Positions 43,656 to 53,196 of a stretch of 64,000 nucleotides of DNA are shown here, piece by piece (positions within the stretch are counted from its first letter, which is position 1; every line of letters begins with the position of its first letter). Under the pieces are notes generated by a model, which worked only from the letters and a program-made list of their open reading frames with translations, did not search any database and was not told the origin of the DNA. A program made the translations under genes and the position numbers. This DNA comes from Rhizobium laguerreae (GTDB lineage: Bacteria > Pseudomonadota > Alphaproteobacteria > Rhizobiales > Rhizobiaceae): assembly GCF_002008165.1 (NCBI RefSeq), contig NZ_MRDM01000009.1, positions 124,001-188,000 of the forward strand, in the 5' to 3' direction.

Positions 43656-45266
43656 TCAGGCTTCAAGCCAGACATATTCCGCGAAAGCGTATCCCATCTG
43701 GCCGCCGAGCGGGTTGGCTTCCAGGCCCTTGAGCTTGGCGGTCGTGGCATCGACGTTCGAGATATAGGCCGGAATGATTGTACCAGCTTCCTGGGCGACC
43801 ATGCCCTGCATCTCGTTATAGATCGTCTTGCGCTTGTCTTGATCGAGAGAGCCGCGCGCCTCGATCAGCATCTTGTCGAACTTCTCCGACTTGTAGTGGC
43901 TTTCGTTCCACGGAGCGTCCGAGGTGTAGAGCAGGGAGAAGAGGATATCGGGGGTCGGCCGCGGGTTGATGTTGCCGAAGTGGATCGGCGCCTTGAGCCA
44001 GTAATTGTCCCAATAACCATCAGATGGCACTCTCTGCACATCGAGCTTCATGCCGATTTCGGCGCCGGCCGCCTGGATGATCATGGCCATGTCGATCGAC
44101 GAGCTCGCCGCGTCGGAAGCGATGATCGGGATGGATTGGCCAAGCACGCCGGCCTTGTCGAAGTGGAACTTCGCCTTGTCGGGATCGAAGGCCCGCGCTT
44201 TCAGCTCTGCGTCACGATAGAAGTTCGCCGGTGAAACGGGTTGATCGTTGCCGACCTCGCCGAGACCGCGCAGCGCCGATTTGACGATCTGTTCGCGGTT
44301 GACGAGATACTTCATACCCTCGATGAAGTCCCGCTTGTTGCCGGGCTCCATATCCAAGCGCATGTTGAGATTGGTATAGTTGCCGGACGTCGTCTTCGAC
44401 ACGGTGAAGCCGTCGCCCTGGGCCTCGACGAGGCGCATAGAACGCGGATTAATCGTGGCTGCGAGATGGATGTCGCCCGCAAGCAGTGCGTTGACGCGGG
44501 CATTGTCGTCGCTGATGGCGAAATATTCGAAGGAATCGACGTTCGGGCCGGATTTCCAGTAATTCTTGTTCTTGATCCCGACCGACCGAACACCCGGCTC
44601 GAAGACCTCCTTGACGAAAGCGCCGGTACCGTTGGCCTTGGTGAAATCGGTCGTGCCGTCGGCGACGATCATGAAATGATGCATCGACAGAATGGTCGGC
44701 AGATCGGCATTCGGGCTGGCGAACGTGATCTCGACGGTTTGTTTGTCGACCGCCTTGAAACCGGTCATCTGGGCGGCGATCTTGGCGACTTTCGAGCCGA
44801 CGGACGGGTCGAGATGGCGCTTTAGCGAGAAAACCACGTCATCGGCGGTCAGCGGCTTGCCGTCATGGAAAGTAACGCCGTTCTTCAGCTTGACCGTCCA
44901 GGTCTTCGCATCCTTGGACTCGATTGCTTCGGCAAGCTCCATCTGCGGCGTGCCTGATTTGTCGAGGAAGGTAAGGCGGTTATAGAAGGAGCAGCACCGG
45001 ACATAGTCGGTGGAGAGCGACGCCTTGGCGGGGTCGAGCGTATCGGCCGTCGAGGACGACCAGCCGGCCGCTTTGAGCGAGCCGCCGGAAACGGGCGTGG
45101 CGGCAAGCGCCTTGCCGGCACGGCCAAGCACGAGCCCGCCGGCAGACAGCGCCACACCGCCCGCAAGCATCATATGCAGCAACTCGCGACGAGTGGCGCC
45201 ACGACGGATGGCGCTTTCGACCATGGCATCGTCCGATCTGGTCCAATTGGTGATCTTGTCGTTCAT
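43656..45266 (-). CDS. Peptide/opine ABC transporter substrate-binding protein (family 5)
   Basis: A 536-residue extracellular solute-binding protein, family 5 (DppA/OppA). The N-terminus carries a twin-arginine-like export signal, GATRRELLHMMLAGGVALSA, ending near ALAATPVSGG; export by Tat rather than Sec is an inference. Family motifs include TLDPAKASLSTDYVRCCSFY, WTVKLKNGVTFHDGKPLTAD and the C-terminal lobe. It is the first gene of the importer operon. The ligand may be a short peptide, opine or amino-acid derivative used by the oxidases and aminotransferase nearby. Confidence 0.93.
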   Translation of the reverse strand: MNDKITNWTRSDDAMVESAIRRGATRRELLHMMLAGGVALSAGGLVLGRAGKALAATPVSGGSLKAAGWSSSTADTLDPAKASLSTDYVRCCSFYNRLTFLDKSGTPQMELAEAIESKDAKTWTVKLKNGVTFHDGKPLTADDVVFSLKRHLDPSVGSKVAKIAAQMTGFKAVDKQTVEITFASPNADLPTILSMHHFMIVADGTTDFTKANGTGAFVKEVFEPGVRSVGIKNKNYWKSGPNVDSFEYFAISDDNARVNALLAGDIHLAATINPRSMRLVEAQGDGFTVSKTTSGNYTNLNMRLDMEPGNKRDFIEGMKYLVNREQIVKSALRGLGEVGNDQPVSPANFYRDAELKARAFDPDKAKFHFDKAGVLGQSIPIIASDAASSSIDMAMIIQAAGAEIGMKLDVQRVPSDGYWDNYWLKAPIHFGNINPRPTPDILFSLLYTSDAPWNESHYKSEKFDKMLIEARGSLDQDKRKTIYNEMQGMVAQEAGTIIPAYISNVDATTAKLKGLEANPLGGQMGYAFAEYVWLEA

Positions 45267-45329
45267 CTCATTCCCCTTTTCTTCTGTGGCGGGCTGCCCG
45301 TTGCGGGCAGGCCCGATCTGCTTTCAAAG

Positions 45330-46043
45330 TCAGGCGCGCGCGGCGGCCACGGCATCGGCAAGGCCGGCCATGGAGGTGAAATGGTAATCGGGTTTGGTGA
45401 ACTCAGCCGGTTCGATCGTGCCGCCGTAACCCTTCTCGGCATGTCGTCGCTCGATCCAGCAATTGGTCAGCCCGAGTTTCCTGGAAATCCCGATGTCGTG
45501 GTACTGGCTCTGGGCGACATGCAGGATGTCGTCCTTCGAATGTCCTTCCGAGGCGACGTAGTCGAATACCTTCTCGAAGAATGCGGGATCGGGTTTCTCG
45601 GTCCCGGTATCATCTGCGGTGAAGGCGGCATAAAAGGGGTTGCCGAGTTCCTTCTCGAAGAAATCGAAGGCCCAGCGGCGGGCATTGGTCATCGCCACGA
45701 GGCGGTAATCCTTCGCAAGACTTGCCAGCGCCGCGGCGCTGTCTGCAAAGCCCTTCCAGCTCTTCGCCGAATCCCGCAGGCGTTCGCGATGTTTTTGCTC
45801 AGTGGGCAGGCCGAGCTTCGGCGCGATCGCAAGGTAGACGCGCACGAGGTCGTCCGGAAAGAGATCGGCATGGTCGGAATAGCGGGCTGCGCGGTAGAGG
45901 CTAAGCGCTTGCTCGCCGTCGACTGTGCTTCCGACTTCGGCCGCGATCTCGGCGAAGCAGGTCTTGAGGCCGCCCTCGAAGTCGATAAGCGTGCCGACGA
46001 CGTCGAAGGTCATGTATTTGAATTCCGAAAGGCTCTTGCTCAC
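45330..46043 (-). CDS. HAD-superfamily hydrolase (haloacid dehalogenase type II-like)
   Basis: A 237-residue HAD protein. Motif I is MTFDVVGTLIDF (nucleophile Asp near residue 12), motif II lies in VAMTNARRW, motif III in GTEKPDPAFF (Lys) and motif IV near ILHVAQSQYHDI (Asp). The type II dehalogenase family normally has D-x-Y-G-T; Val replaces the Tyr here. It lies 63 bp upstream of the importer operon on the same strand and may be co-transcribed. A related HAD gene is at 55150. The substrate is unknown and may be a phosphate ester. Confidence 0.85.
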   Translation of the reverse strand: MSKSLSEFKYMTFDVVGTLIDFEGGLKTCFAEIAAEVGSTVDGEQALSLYRAARYSDHADLFPDDLVRVYLAIAPKLGLPTEQKHRERLRDSAKSWKGFADSAAALASLAKDYRLVAMTNARRWAFDFFEKELGNPFYAAFTADDTGTEKPDPAFFEKVFDYVASEGHSKDDILHVAQSQYHDIGISRKLGLTNCWIERRHAEKGYGGTIEPAEFTKPDYHFTSMAGLADAVAAARA

Positions 46044-46266
46044 GTGAATTCCCCAGTGTTCGGCCCCGATGGGAGCTCGGCTTCTCGAAGAAGAAAATTC
46101 TGTTCCGCTGGCGGGGTCATTGTCCCGCTCTTTTATGGGAAGGCCCGCATCTGCCGGGATCCAGGCCTTTCGTTGACTTCAGTTTGTCACCTGCACTGCG
46201 CCGGATTCGCCGAATAGACCCCATGAGGCGGCACAAAATACCGAATCTGACGGTTTCCCGATATTC

Positions 46267-47643
46267 TCAGGCCTGCAACGCCCGACGCACATCCGGATCC
46301 TCCAGCGTCTCGTCCAGCGTGATGCGGGTGCGCTCGATGATCGCGTCTATCTCCGTGTCTGTGCAGCAAAGCGGCGGAGCATAGCCAATTGCACCATTGC
46401 CGAAGGCGCGGATGACGAGGCCGTTTTCCCAGGCGCGATCGAAGATGCGGCGGGCGGGTTCGGCAGATGCCGGCAAGGGCGTTTTGTTCACCTTGTCGAC
46501 CACCAGCTCGACGGCGGCCAGCATGCCGCGGCCGCGGACATCGCCGACGAGCGGATGATCCCTCAGCGATTCCAGGCCCCGCATCAGCCGTGCGCCGGCC
46601 CTGACGCCGTTTTCGAGAAGCCCGTTTTCGTAGAGCTTCAGGACTTCGAGGCCGACCGCGGCGCTGACGGGATGGGCCGAATAGGTATAGCCATGGCCAA
46701 CGGCGGCAGCACCCGCGCCCTCGGCGATCGTTTGATAGACGTGATCGGCCATCAAGACGGCACCCATGGGAACGTAACCCGAGGTCAGGCCCTTGGCGGT
46801 CGTCATGAAGTCGGGCACGACCTCATCCTCGATGCAGGCGAAAAGCGGGCCGGTGCGGCCAAAGCCGGTGATCACCTCGTCCGCGACAAAAAGGATGTCG
46901 TGCGCGCGGCAGAATTCGCGCATGGCTTTCATCCAGCCTTTCGGCGGCACCAGAACGCCGCCCGATCCCTGGATCGGCTCGACGTAGAAAGCGGCGACGC
47001 GTTCCGGCCCGATCGCCTCGACCTTGCTTTTCAGCGCCGCAAGCGAGGCGTCGATGATCGCCTGCGGATTGTCGCCCACCGGGTTGCGATAGGCGTAGTG
47101 AGACGGAATCTTATGCTGCCAATCGAATGGAACGCCGAAGCCGGCATGGAAGGCAGGTAGCGCGGTCAGACCCGCGCCGACCGTCGAGGAACCGTGATAG
47201 CCCTGTTCGACGGAGATGAACTGATCGCGCTGAGGCTGTCCACGGGCATGCCAGTAGTAGCGGATGAAGCGGATCGTGCTGTCTACCGCATCGGAGCCGC
47301 CGAGCGTAAAATAGACGTGGTTGAGATCGCCCGGTGCGCGGTCGGCGAGTTCGCTGGCAAGTCGGATCGCGGGCTCTGAGCCGAGGCCGAAATAGGCCGT
47401 CGCATAGGGAAGCTCGCGCATCTGCCGGGCCGCCGCCTCGACGATGCTCTCGTGGCCGTAACCGGCATTGACGCACCAGAGGCCGGCGAAGCCGTCGATC
47501 AGCTGCTTGCCGGAGGCGTCGGTGACCGTCGCGCCCTTGGCCGAGGCCAGCACCCGCACGCCAAGCTTTTCATGGCCTCGATAGGAGGCGACAGGATGAA
47601 TGAGGTGGGCGCGATCGAGTTCGATGAGAGAATTGCTGTACAT
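46267..47643 (-). CDS. Class III aminotransferase (omega-amino acid/aspartate aminotransferase family)
   Basis: A 458-residue PLP enzyme of fold type I, class III. Visible features are DGFAGLWCVNAGYGHESI, the phosphate-binding GYHGSSTVGAG, the aromatic-acid pair in LFVADEVITGFGRTG and the Schiff-base Lys in MTTAKGLTSGYVPMG near residue 288. Members transfer amino groups from omega-amino acids, polyamines or taurine to pyruvate or 2-oxoglutarate. The ATG at 47643 follows GGAGAT. It lies 13 bp after the GNAT gene, and the two form an operon. Confidence 0.92.
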   Translation of the reverse strand: MYSNSLIELDRAHLIHPVASYRGHEKLGVRVLASAKGATVTDASGKQLIDGFAGLWCVNAGYGHESIVEAAARQMRELPYATAYFGLGSEPAIRLASELADRAPGDLNHVYFTLGGSDAVDSTIRFIRYYWHARGQPQRDQFISVEQGYHGSSTVGAGLTALPAFHAGFGVPFDWQHKIPSHYAYRNPVGDNPQAIIDASLAALKSKVEAIGPERVAAFYVEPIQGSGGVLVPPKGWMKAMREFCRAHDILFVADEVITGFGRTGPLFACIEDEVVPDFMTTAKGLTSGYVPMGAVLMADHVYQTIAEGAGAAAVGHGYTYSAHPVSAAVGLEVLKLYENGLLENGVRAGARLMRGLESLRDHPLVGDVRGRGMLAAVELVVDKVNKTPLPASAEPARRIFDRAWENGLVIRAFGNGAIGYAPPLCCTDTEIDAIIERTRITLDETLEDPDVRRALQA

Positions 47644-47656
47644 GGAGATCTCCGGA

Positions 47657-48493
47657 TCAGCCGAGTGCCTGGCTGGCGAGGGCAAAGGTGGTGACGGCCG
47701 GTTCGGCGGCGTGGTGGACGAAGGGCTTTTTCATCGTGATTCCGCCGCCGACATGGGCGAGCCCATGGTCGGCGAGCCATGGGGAAAGCCCGGTCTCGTC
47801 GGTGGTGTCGACCCTGAGGAACCGCCCGGGCCGTCTGGCGATGAAATGTTCGATGAGTTTCCTGGCCTCGCCGACGTCGGCGGCCACCACCGGTCCGATC
47901 ACTTCGCCGCGGCCGAAAGGACGCAGGCAAGCGAACCCGGAAATGCGGTCGTCGCGGCGAGTGACGGCGAATTCGCCGATCCCGGCGAGATAGGAGAGCA
48001 GCCCTTCGCGGTCGGCGCCGAAGGCAAGTCGGTCAAGCTCCGCGATGCCAGCGAGGTCGGCATCGGTGGCGGCTTCCGTTTCCGCCGGCGCGACAATTTC
48101 TCCGCCAAGGCCCTGGTGCTGTAGCACGGTTCCCGTCTCGTGGAAGCCAAGCTTCTGATAGAGCGGCAGACCTTCCGTCGTCGCCACCAGCCTCAACGGC
48201 CGGTCTCCCGCTGTCAGCAAAGCGGCGTCCATGAGTTTTCGGCCGAGACCCCTGCCACGCATCGTCTCGTCGACGATGACCATGTTGATCGTCGCACAAT
48301 CTCCCTTATACGGCGTGACGAGGACGGTGCCGACGACCCTGCCATCCTCGACCGCAACCATCCCTTCGCTCAAGGCGAGCGCCAGCTGCCAGTCTTCCGT
48401 CCGATGCGGCCAGCCCGCCTGTCTTGAGAGCGCGACAGCGGCTTCCAGATGGTCGGGGCCGAACGGGACGATTTCGATCTGACTTGCTTGCAT
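47657..48493 (-). CDS. GNAT-family N-acetyltransferase with C-terminal extension
   Basis: A 278-residue protein with an N-terminal GNAT domain (acetyl-CoA pocket near DETMRGRGLGRKLMDAAL, about residues 75-92) and a second domain of about 130 residues that may be a degenerate GNAT copy, as in YitH-like proteins (AVTRRDDRISGFACLRPFG). The start at 48493 begins MQASQIEIVPF; an ATG five codons earlier is possible. It is upstream of and coupled to the aminotransferase gene. It probably acetylates an amine or amino-acid intermediate; no substrate can be named. Confidence 0.85.
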   Translation of the reverse strand: MQASQIEIVPFGPDHLEAAVALSRQAGWPHRTEDWQLALALSEGMVAVEDGRVVGTVLVTPYKGDCATINMVIVDETMRGRGLGRKLMDAALLTAGDRPLRLVATTEGLPLYQKLGFHETGTVLQHQGLGGEIVAPAETEAATDADLAGIAELDRLAFGADREGLLSYLAGIGEFAVTRRDDRISGFACLRPFGRGEVIGPVVAADVGEARKLIEHFIARRPGRFLRVDTTDETGLSPWLADHGLAHVGGGITMKKPFVHHAAEPAVTTFALASQALG

Positions 48494-48648
48494 GGGGGCG
48501 TCCTTCATATCGTGCCCGCCAGTCTGCCGGAGCGCCGGCGGGCAGATCGTCTGAAGGCCGTGGTTCAGGCAGTATCTTATGGCTTTGCTATCATCGGCCG
48601 CCGCATCTTATGCTAGAACCAACCGATGTTCATCGAATCCAGATCCTG

Positions 48649-49935
48649 TCAGTGCATCATCGCCAGCGCTGCCGCAAAGAAATCTTCACCTCCGAAGTTT
48701 CCTGATTTCAACGCCAGCAGCATATCGCCCTGGGCATTGCCGACTGTGCGCAGCACCGGCACGCCGGGCGCAATCTCCGGGCCGATCAGAAATGCCGGAA
48801 CGGCGAGCCTGTCGACCGCCGCGCCCGAGGTTTCCCCGCCTGCGACCACCAGGCGCCGCACGCCTCTCTCCACCAGTTCTGTGGCGATGATCGACGTCGC
48901 GGCCTCGATCGCGTGGCCGGAGGCTTCTCGTCCATAGATCGATTGCAGCCGGGACACGGTTTCAGGCGCAGCACTCGCGGCGATGACGACGGGGCCGGCG
49001 GAGATGCGTTCTCCGGCCCATGTAATCGCCGCGGCGATCTCGTCGGGACCGGCAAGCAGACGCTCAGGGTCGAGCCGCAGGACGGGCATCGATCGTTCGG
49101 CGATGTCGAGCTGATGGAGCGTAGCCTTGGAGCAACTGCCGGCAACGATCGCGGAAAGCCCGCCCACCGGGCGAATGGCGTCCGCCGTCGTCGCGCCCCC
49201 GGACGAAATCCGGCCGGAGCGGACGAGCGCGCGGGCAAGGCCGAGGCCGAGGCCGGACGCACCGGTCGACACCGGCGTTTCGAGAGCGACCTCGCCGAGC
49301 GTTTCAAGATCCCGTTCGAAAATCGCATCGGCGATAACAGCAGTGACGCCTGCGGTGCGAAAGGAAAAGGAATCGAGCCTCATTTTGACGGCGCCGGGTC
49401 CGGCCGCGATGGTCGTCAGATCGACTAGCCCGACAGCATTGCGCGACTGGCGGGTCAGAACCCGCACGAGATTGGCGTCATGCATCGGATTGAGGGGGTG
49501 GTCCTTGAGCGGGCTTTCGTTCAACGGTTGTCCGCCGACGAAGAGATGGCCAAAATAGACGGTGCGTCCCGTTTCCGGAAAGGCGGGCGTCACCAGCACG
49601 ACGCCGCCGCCGGCAGCATCGCTCAAGGCCTCGGTGACCGGACCGATATTGCCGGCATCGGTGGAATCGAAGGTCGAGCAGATCTTGTAAAGCACATGGC
49701 CGGCACCCCGCTGGCGTAGCCATCGCTCGGCGCTCGTCGCCGCCGTCACGGCCTCCGAGGCCGGGACGGAGCGGATCTTCAGGGAAACGACGACGGCGTC
49801 GACATCCGGCAGGGCGAGCGACGGATCGGGGATGCCGACCGTCTGCACCGTGCGCAGGCCGTTCTTCGTCAAGGTGTTGGCGAGGTCGGAGGCGCCCGTA
49901 TAGTCGTCAGCGATTGATCCGAGCAAAATAGCCAT
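48649..49935 (-). CDS. otnK: 3-oxo-tetronate kinase (four-carbon acid sugar kinase)
   Basis: A 428-residue enzyme of the DUF1537 four-carbon acid-sugar kinase family. The N-terminus reads MAILLGSIADDYTGASDLAN, and the C-terminal nucleotide-binding part has VAGGETSGAAVDRL. OtnK phosphorylates 3-oxo-tetronate to the 4-phosphate in D-erythronate and L-threonate catabolism. It lies three bases after otnI on the same strand, with ltnD and an MFS transporter further upstream. The pathway call is strong because all partner genes are present nearby. Confidence 0.93.
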   Translation of the reverse strand: MAILLGSIADDYTGASDLANTLTKNGLRTVQTVGIPDPSLALPDVDAVVVSLKIRSVPASEAVTAATSAERWLRQRGAGHVLYKICSTFDSTDAGNIGPVTEALSDAAGGGVVLVTPAFPETGRTVYFGHLFVGGQPLNESPLKDHPLNPMHDANLVRVLTRQSRNAVGLVDLTTIAAGPGAVKMRLDSFSFRTAGVTAVIADAIFERDLETLGEVALETPVSTGASGLGLGLARALVRSGRISSGGATTADAIRPVGGLSAIVAGSCSKATLHQLDIAERSMPVLRLDPERLLAGPDEIAAAITWAGERISAGPVVIAASAAPETVSRLQSIYGREASGHAIEAATSIIATELVERGVRRLVVAGGETSGAAVDRLAVPAFLIGPEIAPGVPVLRTVGNAQGDMLLALKSGNFGGEDFFAAALAMMH

Positions 49936-49938
49936 CGT

Positions 49939-50715
49939 CTAGCTCCGTGCAAAAGGTTTGAACCAGCCAAGACCGTCCAGTGTGTGGCCGCGCGGGATGT
50001 ATTCGCAGCCGACGAAACCGTCGTAACCAAGGCGATCGATTTCGCCGAACAGGTAGGGATAGTTCAATTCCTCCCCATCCGGCTCGTTGCGGGACGGCAC
50101 GCTGGCGATCTGGATGTGGCCGGCAATCGGCAGCAGGTGTCGCAACGCGATAGTGACGTCGCCGTGGATGATCTGGCGGTGATAGATGTCGAACTGGAGC
50201 TTCAGGTTCGGCAGACCGCATTCGGCGATCAGCCGCTCGGCGGCGCCGAAGTCGTTGAGGAAATATCCAGGCATGTTTCGGCCGTTGATCGGCTCGAGCA
50301 GCAGATCGATGCCCTTTTCCGCAAGCCGCCCGGCAGCATAGGTGACGGAGCGCCGATAAGCGGAGGAGGCGTCTTCGTCATGACGGTCGGCGATGCCTGC
50401 CATCAGGTGCAACCGTCTGACGCCCGTTGCCGCCGCATAGTCCAGTGCCCGCTCGACATCCGCTTTCAGCGCATCGAACCGTCCGGGAAGGGCGGCGATG
50501 CCGCGCTCGCCTGCTGCCCAGTCGCCCGGCGGCAGGTTGAACAAGGCCTGCTGCAGATTGTTGCGGGCAAGCCGTTCGGCGATTGCCTCGGGCGTGGCTT
50601 CATAGGGAAAGAGGTATTCGACGGCGGCAAAGCCGGCCTCGGCTGCGGCGTCGAAGCGGTCGAGGAAGGCCCATTCGTTGAACATCATCGTCAGGTTGGC
50701 GGCGAAAACCGGCAT
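49939..50715 (-). CDS. otnI: 2-oxo-tetronate isomerase
   Basis: A 258-residue TIM-barrel enzyme of the hydroxypyruvate isomerase family, starting MPVFAANLTMMFNEWAFLDR, with metal-site Glu in LLLEPINGRNMPG and Asp/His in LQFDIYHRQIIHGD. OtnI isomerises 2-oxo-tetronate to 3-oxo-tetronate, which OtnK then phosphorylates. The position between ltnD and otnK supports this over the general hydroxypyruvate isomerase name. The spacing to otnK is three bases. Confidence 0.92.
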   Translation of the reverse strand: MPVFAANLTMMFNEWAFLDRFDAAAEAGFAAVEYLFPYEATPEAIAERLARNNLQQALFNLPPGDWAAGERGIAALPGRFDALKADVERALDYAAATGVRRLHLMAGIADRHDEDASSAYRRSVTYAAGRLAEKGIDLLLEPINGRNMPGYFLNDFGAAERLIAECGLPNLKLQFDIYHRQIIHGDVTIALRHLLPIAGHIQIASVPSRNEPDGEELNYPYLFGEIDRLGYDGFVGCEYIPRGHTLDGLGWFKPFARS

Positions 50716-50729
50716 GTCTGGCGTTCCTT

Positions 50730-51674
50730 CTACAGGCTCTGCGGTTCTTTGGTGGAGCTGGGCAATTCAGCGCCGGAAAGCTTGGCATAGAGCCGCGCCA
50801 GCGAGGAATCGTCGTCACGGCCCATGCCCGCCCCGGAGGCGGCCAGGTACATCTGCAGAGCTGCTGCCGCGAGCGGTACGGGATAACGCTCGGAGCGGGC
50901 CATGTCTTGGACGATGCCGAGATCCTTGACGAAAATCTCGATGCTGCTGAGCGGCGTATAGTCTCCGGCCAGCACATGCGGCACGCGATTTTCGAACATC
51001 CACGAGTTGCCGGCCGAAGCGGTGATCACCTCATAGACCTTGTCGAGGTCGAGGCCCTGCTTGGCGGCGAACGTTATCGCCTCGCATGCGGCCGCGATGT
51101 GCACGCCGGCGAGAAGCTGGTTGATCATCTTGAAGGCAGCGCCTTTTCCGGCCTCGTCGCCGAGTTCGTAGACCTTGGCGGCCATGGCGTCGAGACCCGG
51201 GCGCGCCGCGCCGAAGGCCTGTCTGGAGCCGGATGCCATGACCGTCAATTCGCCACGCGCCGCCCTGGCCGCGCCGCCTGAAATCGGCGCGTCGAGATAA
51301 TGCAGGCCGAGAGCTTCCACCCGCTGTGCCAGATCGCGTGCGACGGCGGGATCCATGGTGGCCGACGAGACGAAGACGGCGCCGGGCTTCATCGCATGCG
51401 CAACGCCTTCAGGCCCGAACAATACGGCCTCGGTCTGCGCGCCGTTGACGACCACGGAGACGACAATGTCGGCGTCCTTTGCCGCAGCGGCAGGGGTCGC
51501 CACCCCACGTCCGCCATCGGCGATGAAGCGGTCTACTGCGGCCGGCGTGATGTCATATCCAACGACGTCGAGACCCGCGCGCTTCATCGACTGGGCCATG
51601 CCAAGCCCCATGGAACCAAGACCGATGACGGCCGCGATAATGTCGGGACCTGAGTTGTCAGCAAGCGGTGACAT
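50730..51674 (-). CDS. ltnD: L-threonate dehydrogenase
   Basis: A 314-residue beta-hydroxyacid dehydrogenase. The NAD motif VIGLGSMGLGMAQSMKRAG is near residue 16, the substrate loop is LDAPISGGAARA, and the catalytic Lys is in AAFKMINQLLAGVH near 190. LtnD oxidises L-threonate to 2-oxo-tetronate, the first step of the pathway completed by otnI, otnK and otnC. It lies 14 bp upstream of otnI. A D-erythronate dehydrogenase (DenD) is from a different family and is not seen, so L-threonate is the favoured substrate. Confidence 0.92.
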   Translation of the reverse strand: MSPLADNSGPDIIAAVIGLGSMGLGMAQSMKRAGLDVVGYDITPAAVDRFIADGGRGVATPAAAAKDADIVVSVVVNGAQTEAVLFGPEGVAHAMKPGAVFVSSATMDPAVARDLAQRVEALGLHYLDAPISGGAARAARGELTVMASGSRQAFGAARPGLDAMAAKVYELGDEAGKGAAFKMINQLLAGVHIAAACEAITFAAKQGLDLDKVYEVITASAGNSWMFENRVPHVLAGDYTPLSSIEIFVKDLGIVQDMARSERYPVPLAAAALQMYLAASGAGMGRDDDSSLARLYAKLSGAELPSSTKEPQSL

Positions 51675-51743
51675 GAGGAGCTTCTCCAGTCTTGTGAGGA
51701 AAGGTCTGCGCCCCTCCGGGTATCATCCCGGAGGGGCTGTAGC

Positions 51744-53060
51744 TCAGCGATTGACGCTTTTCGCCGGAACCGTCAACACGGCCAGCGAACCAATGACCAA
51801 GGCAGCCGCCAAGAGATACATGCCGGCGCTGTTGGTGCCGGTGAAGTCTTTGAGATAGCCTACCAGAAACGGCCCGAGAAAGCCGGCGAGATTGCCGACC
51901 GAATTGATCCAGGCGATGCCGGCGGCAGCACCGGTGCCGGCGAGAAAAGCCGTCGGAAGCGACCAGAACAGCGGCGCGCAGCTGATGGCGCCGGCAGCCG
52001 CCAGCGAGAGGCAGGCAATCGAGACCGCCGTGCTCGTCGCCATCGTCGCTGAGACGAAGCCACCGGCGGCGATGAGGGCCGGGACGACGAGGTGCCAGCG
52101 GCGTTCGCGCCGCCTGTCGGCGGAACGTCCGAGCGCCAGCATCACAACGAATGTGCAGATATAGGGGATCGCCGAAATCAGGCCGATATTAAGGTTTCCT
52201 TTGACGCCCGAGGCCTTGACGATGGTCGGCATCCAGAAATTCAGGCCATATTGCCCGAGCACGAAGCAGAAATAGATCAGGCACATCAGCCAGACGCGGC
52301 GGTCGGTCAGCGTTGCACCGATGCTGTGCGGGCTTGCCGTCTTGGTCCGGTTCTCCGCCTCGATATTGGCCGTCAGCACGCGCTTTTCCTCATCGTTCAG
52401 CCATTTCGCGTCCTGGATCGTATCATCAAGGTAGAAGAACGTCGCGACGCCGAAAAGAATAGCCGGAATGGCTTCGATCAGGAACATCCACTGCCAGCCG
52501 GAAAGTCCGTGCGTGCCGTGAAAACTTTCCATCAGGAGACCCGAAAGCGGATTGCCGAAAATGGCGGAGATCGGGATCGCCGACATGAAGGTGGTGATGA
52601 TCCTGGCGCGGCGATGGGCCGGATACCAGGCGGTCAGATAAAGAATGATGCCAGGGAAAAATCCGGCTTCGGCCACGCCCAGCAGGAAACGCAGCACATA
52701 GAAGACGGTTTCCGATGAGGTGAACATGAAGGCGGCGGAAATGATGCCCCAGGTGAGCATGATGCGGGCGATCCACACCCGTGCGCCAACCTTGTTCATG
52801 ATGATGTTGCTCGGCACTTCAAACAGAAAATAACCGATGAAGAATATCCCTGCGCCGATGCAATAGGCGGCTTCCGAGAGGCCGAGTTCGCTTGACATCT
52901 GCAGCTTGGCGAAGCCGACATTGACGCGGTCGAGATAGGCGACCACGTAGCACAGCATCAAAAAGGGTACGATGCGCCAGAATACCTTGCCATAGGCGCG
53001 GTCTTCGAGCGTCTGGGCGGGATGTATGCCAACAACTGGCGCTTGCGTCTGCAGCGTCAT
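51744..53060 (-). CDS. MFS transporter, anion:cation symporter family (threonate/erythronate uptake)
   Basis: A 438-residue major facilitator protein with about 12 helices and the anion:cation symporter (phthalate/tartrate/galactonate) signature near LDRVNVGFAKLQMSSELGLS. It is the first gene of the leftward otn operon, 69 bp before ltnD. The promoter region contains three tandem palindromes for the divergent LacI protein. Uptake of L-threonate or a similar four-carbon sugar acid is inferred from context. Confidence 0.92.
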   Translation of the reverse strand: MTLQTQAPVVGIHPAQTLEDRAYGKVFWRIVPFLMLCYVVAYLDRVNVGFAKLQMSSELGLSEAAYCIGAGIFFIGYFLFEVPSNIIMNKVGARVWIARIMLTWGIISAAFMFTSSETVFYVLRFLLGVAEAGFFPGIILYLTAWYPAHRRARIITTFMSAIPISAIFGNPLSGLLMESFHGTHGLSGWQWMFLIEAIPAILFGVATFFYLDDTIQDAKWLNDEEKRVLTANIEAENRTKTASPHSIGATLTDRRVWLMCLIYFCFVLGQYGLNFWMPTIVKASGVKGNLNIGLISAIPYICTFVVMLALGRSADRRRERRWHLVVPALIAAGGFVSATMATSTAVSIACLSLAAAGAISCAPLFWSLPTAFLAGTGAAAGIAWINSVGNLAGFLGPFLVGYLKDFTGTNSAGMYLLAAALVIGSLAVLTVPAKSVNR

Positions 53061-53127
53061 GATTTTCTCCTCCGATTGTTGCCGCGGTCTCCTTGAGGTC
53101 CTCCCGCGGCACGCCGTGCCATCTTTT

Positions 53128-53196
53128 TGGCAGCGCTGCCATTCTCGTTAAATCATTTTGGCAGCGCTGCCAACAAGCAAATTGGTAGCGCTGCCA
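53128..53196. promoter_or_regulatory. Three tandem LacI-family operators
   Basis: TGGCAGCGCTGCCA occurs twice as a perfect palindrome (53128-53141 and 53159-53172), and once as TGGTAGCGCTGCCA (53183-53196) with one change. Central CG bases are typical of LacI-family sites. Centre-to-centre spacings are 31 and 24 bp. The array lies between the divergent MFS gene and the lacI gene and probably controls both directions. Confidence 0.85.

Noticed and set aside
45236..45250. GATCTGGTCCAATTG resembling operator copy D
   Set aside because: It has no second ACCA half-site and is within the binding-protein coding sequence.
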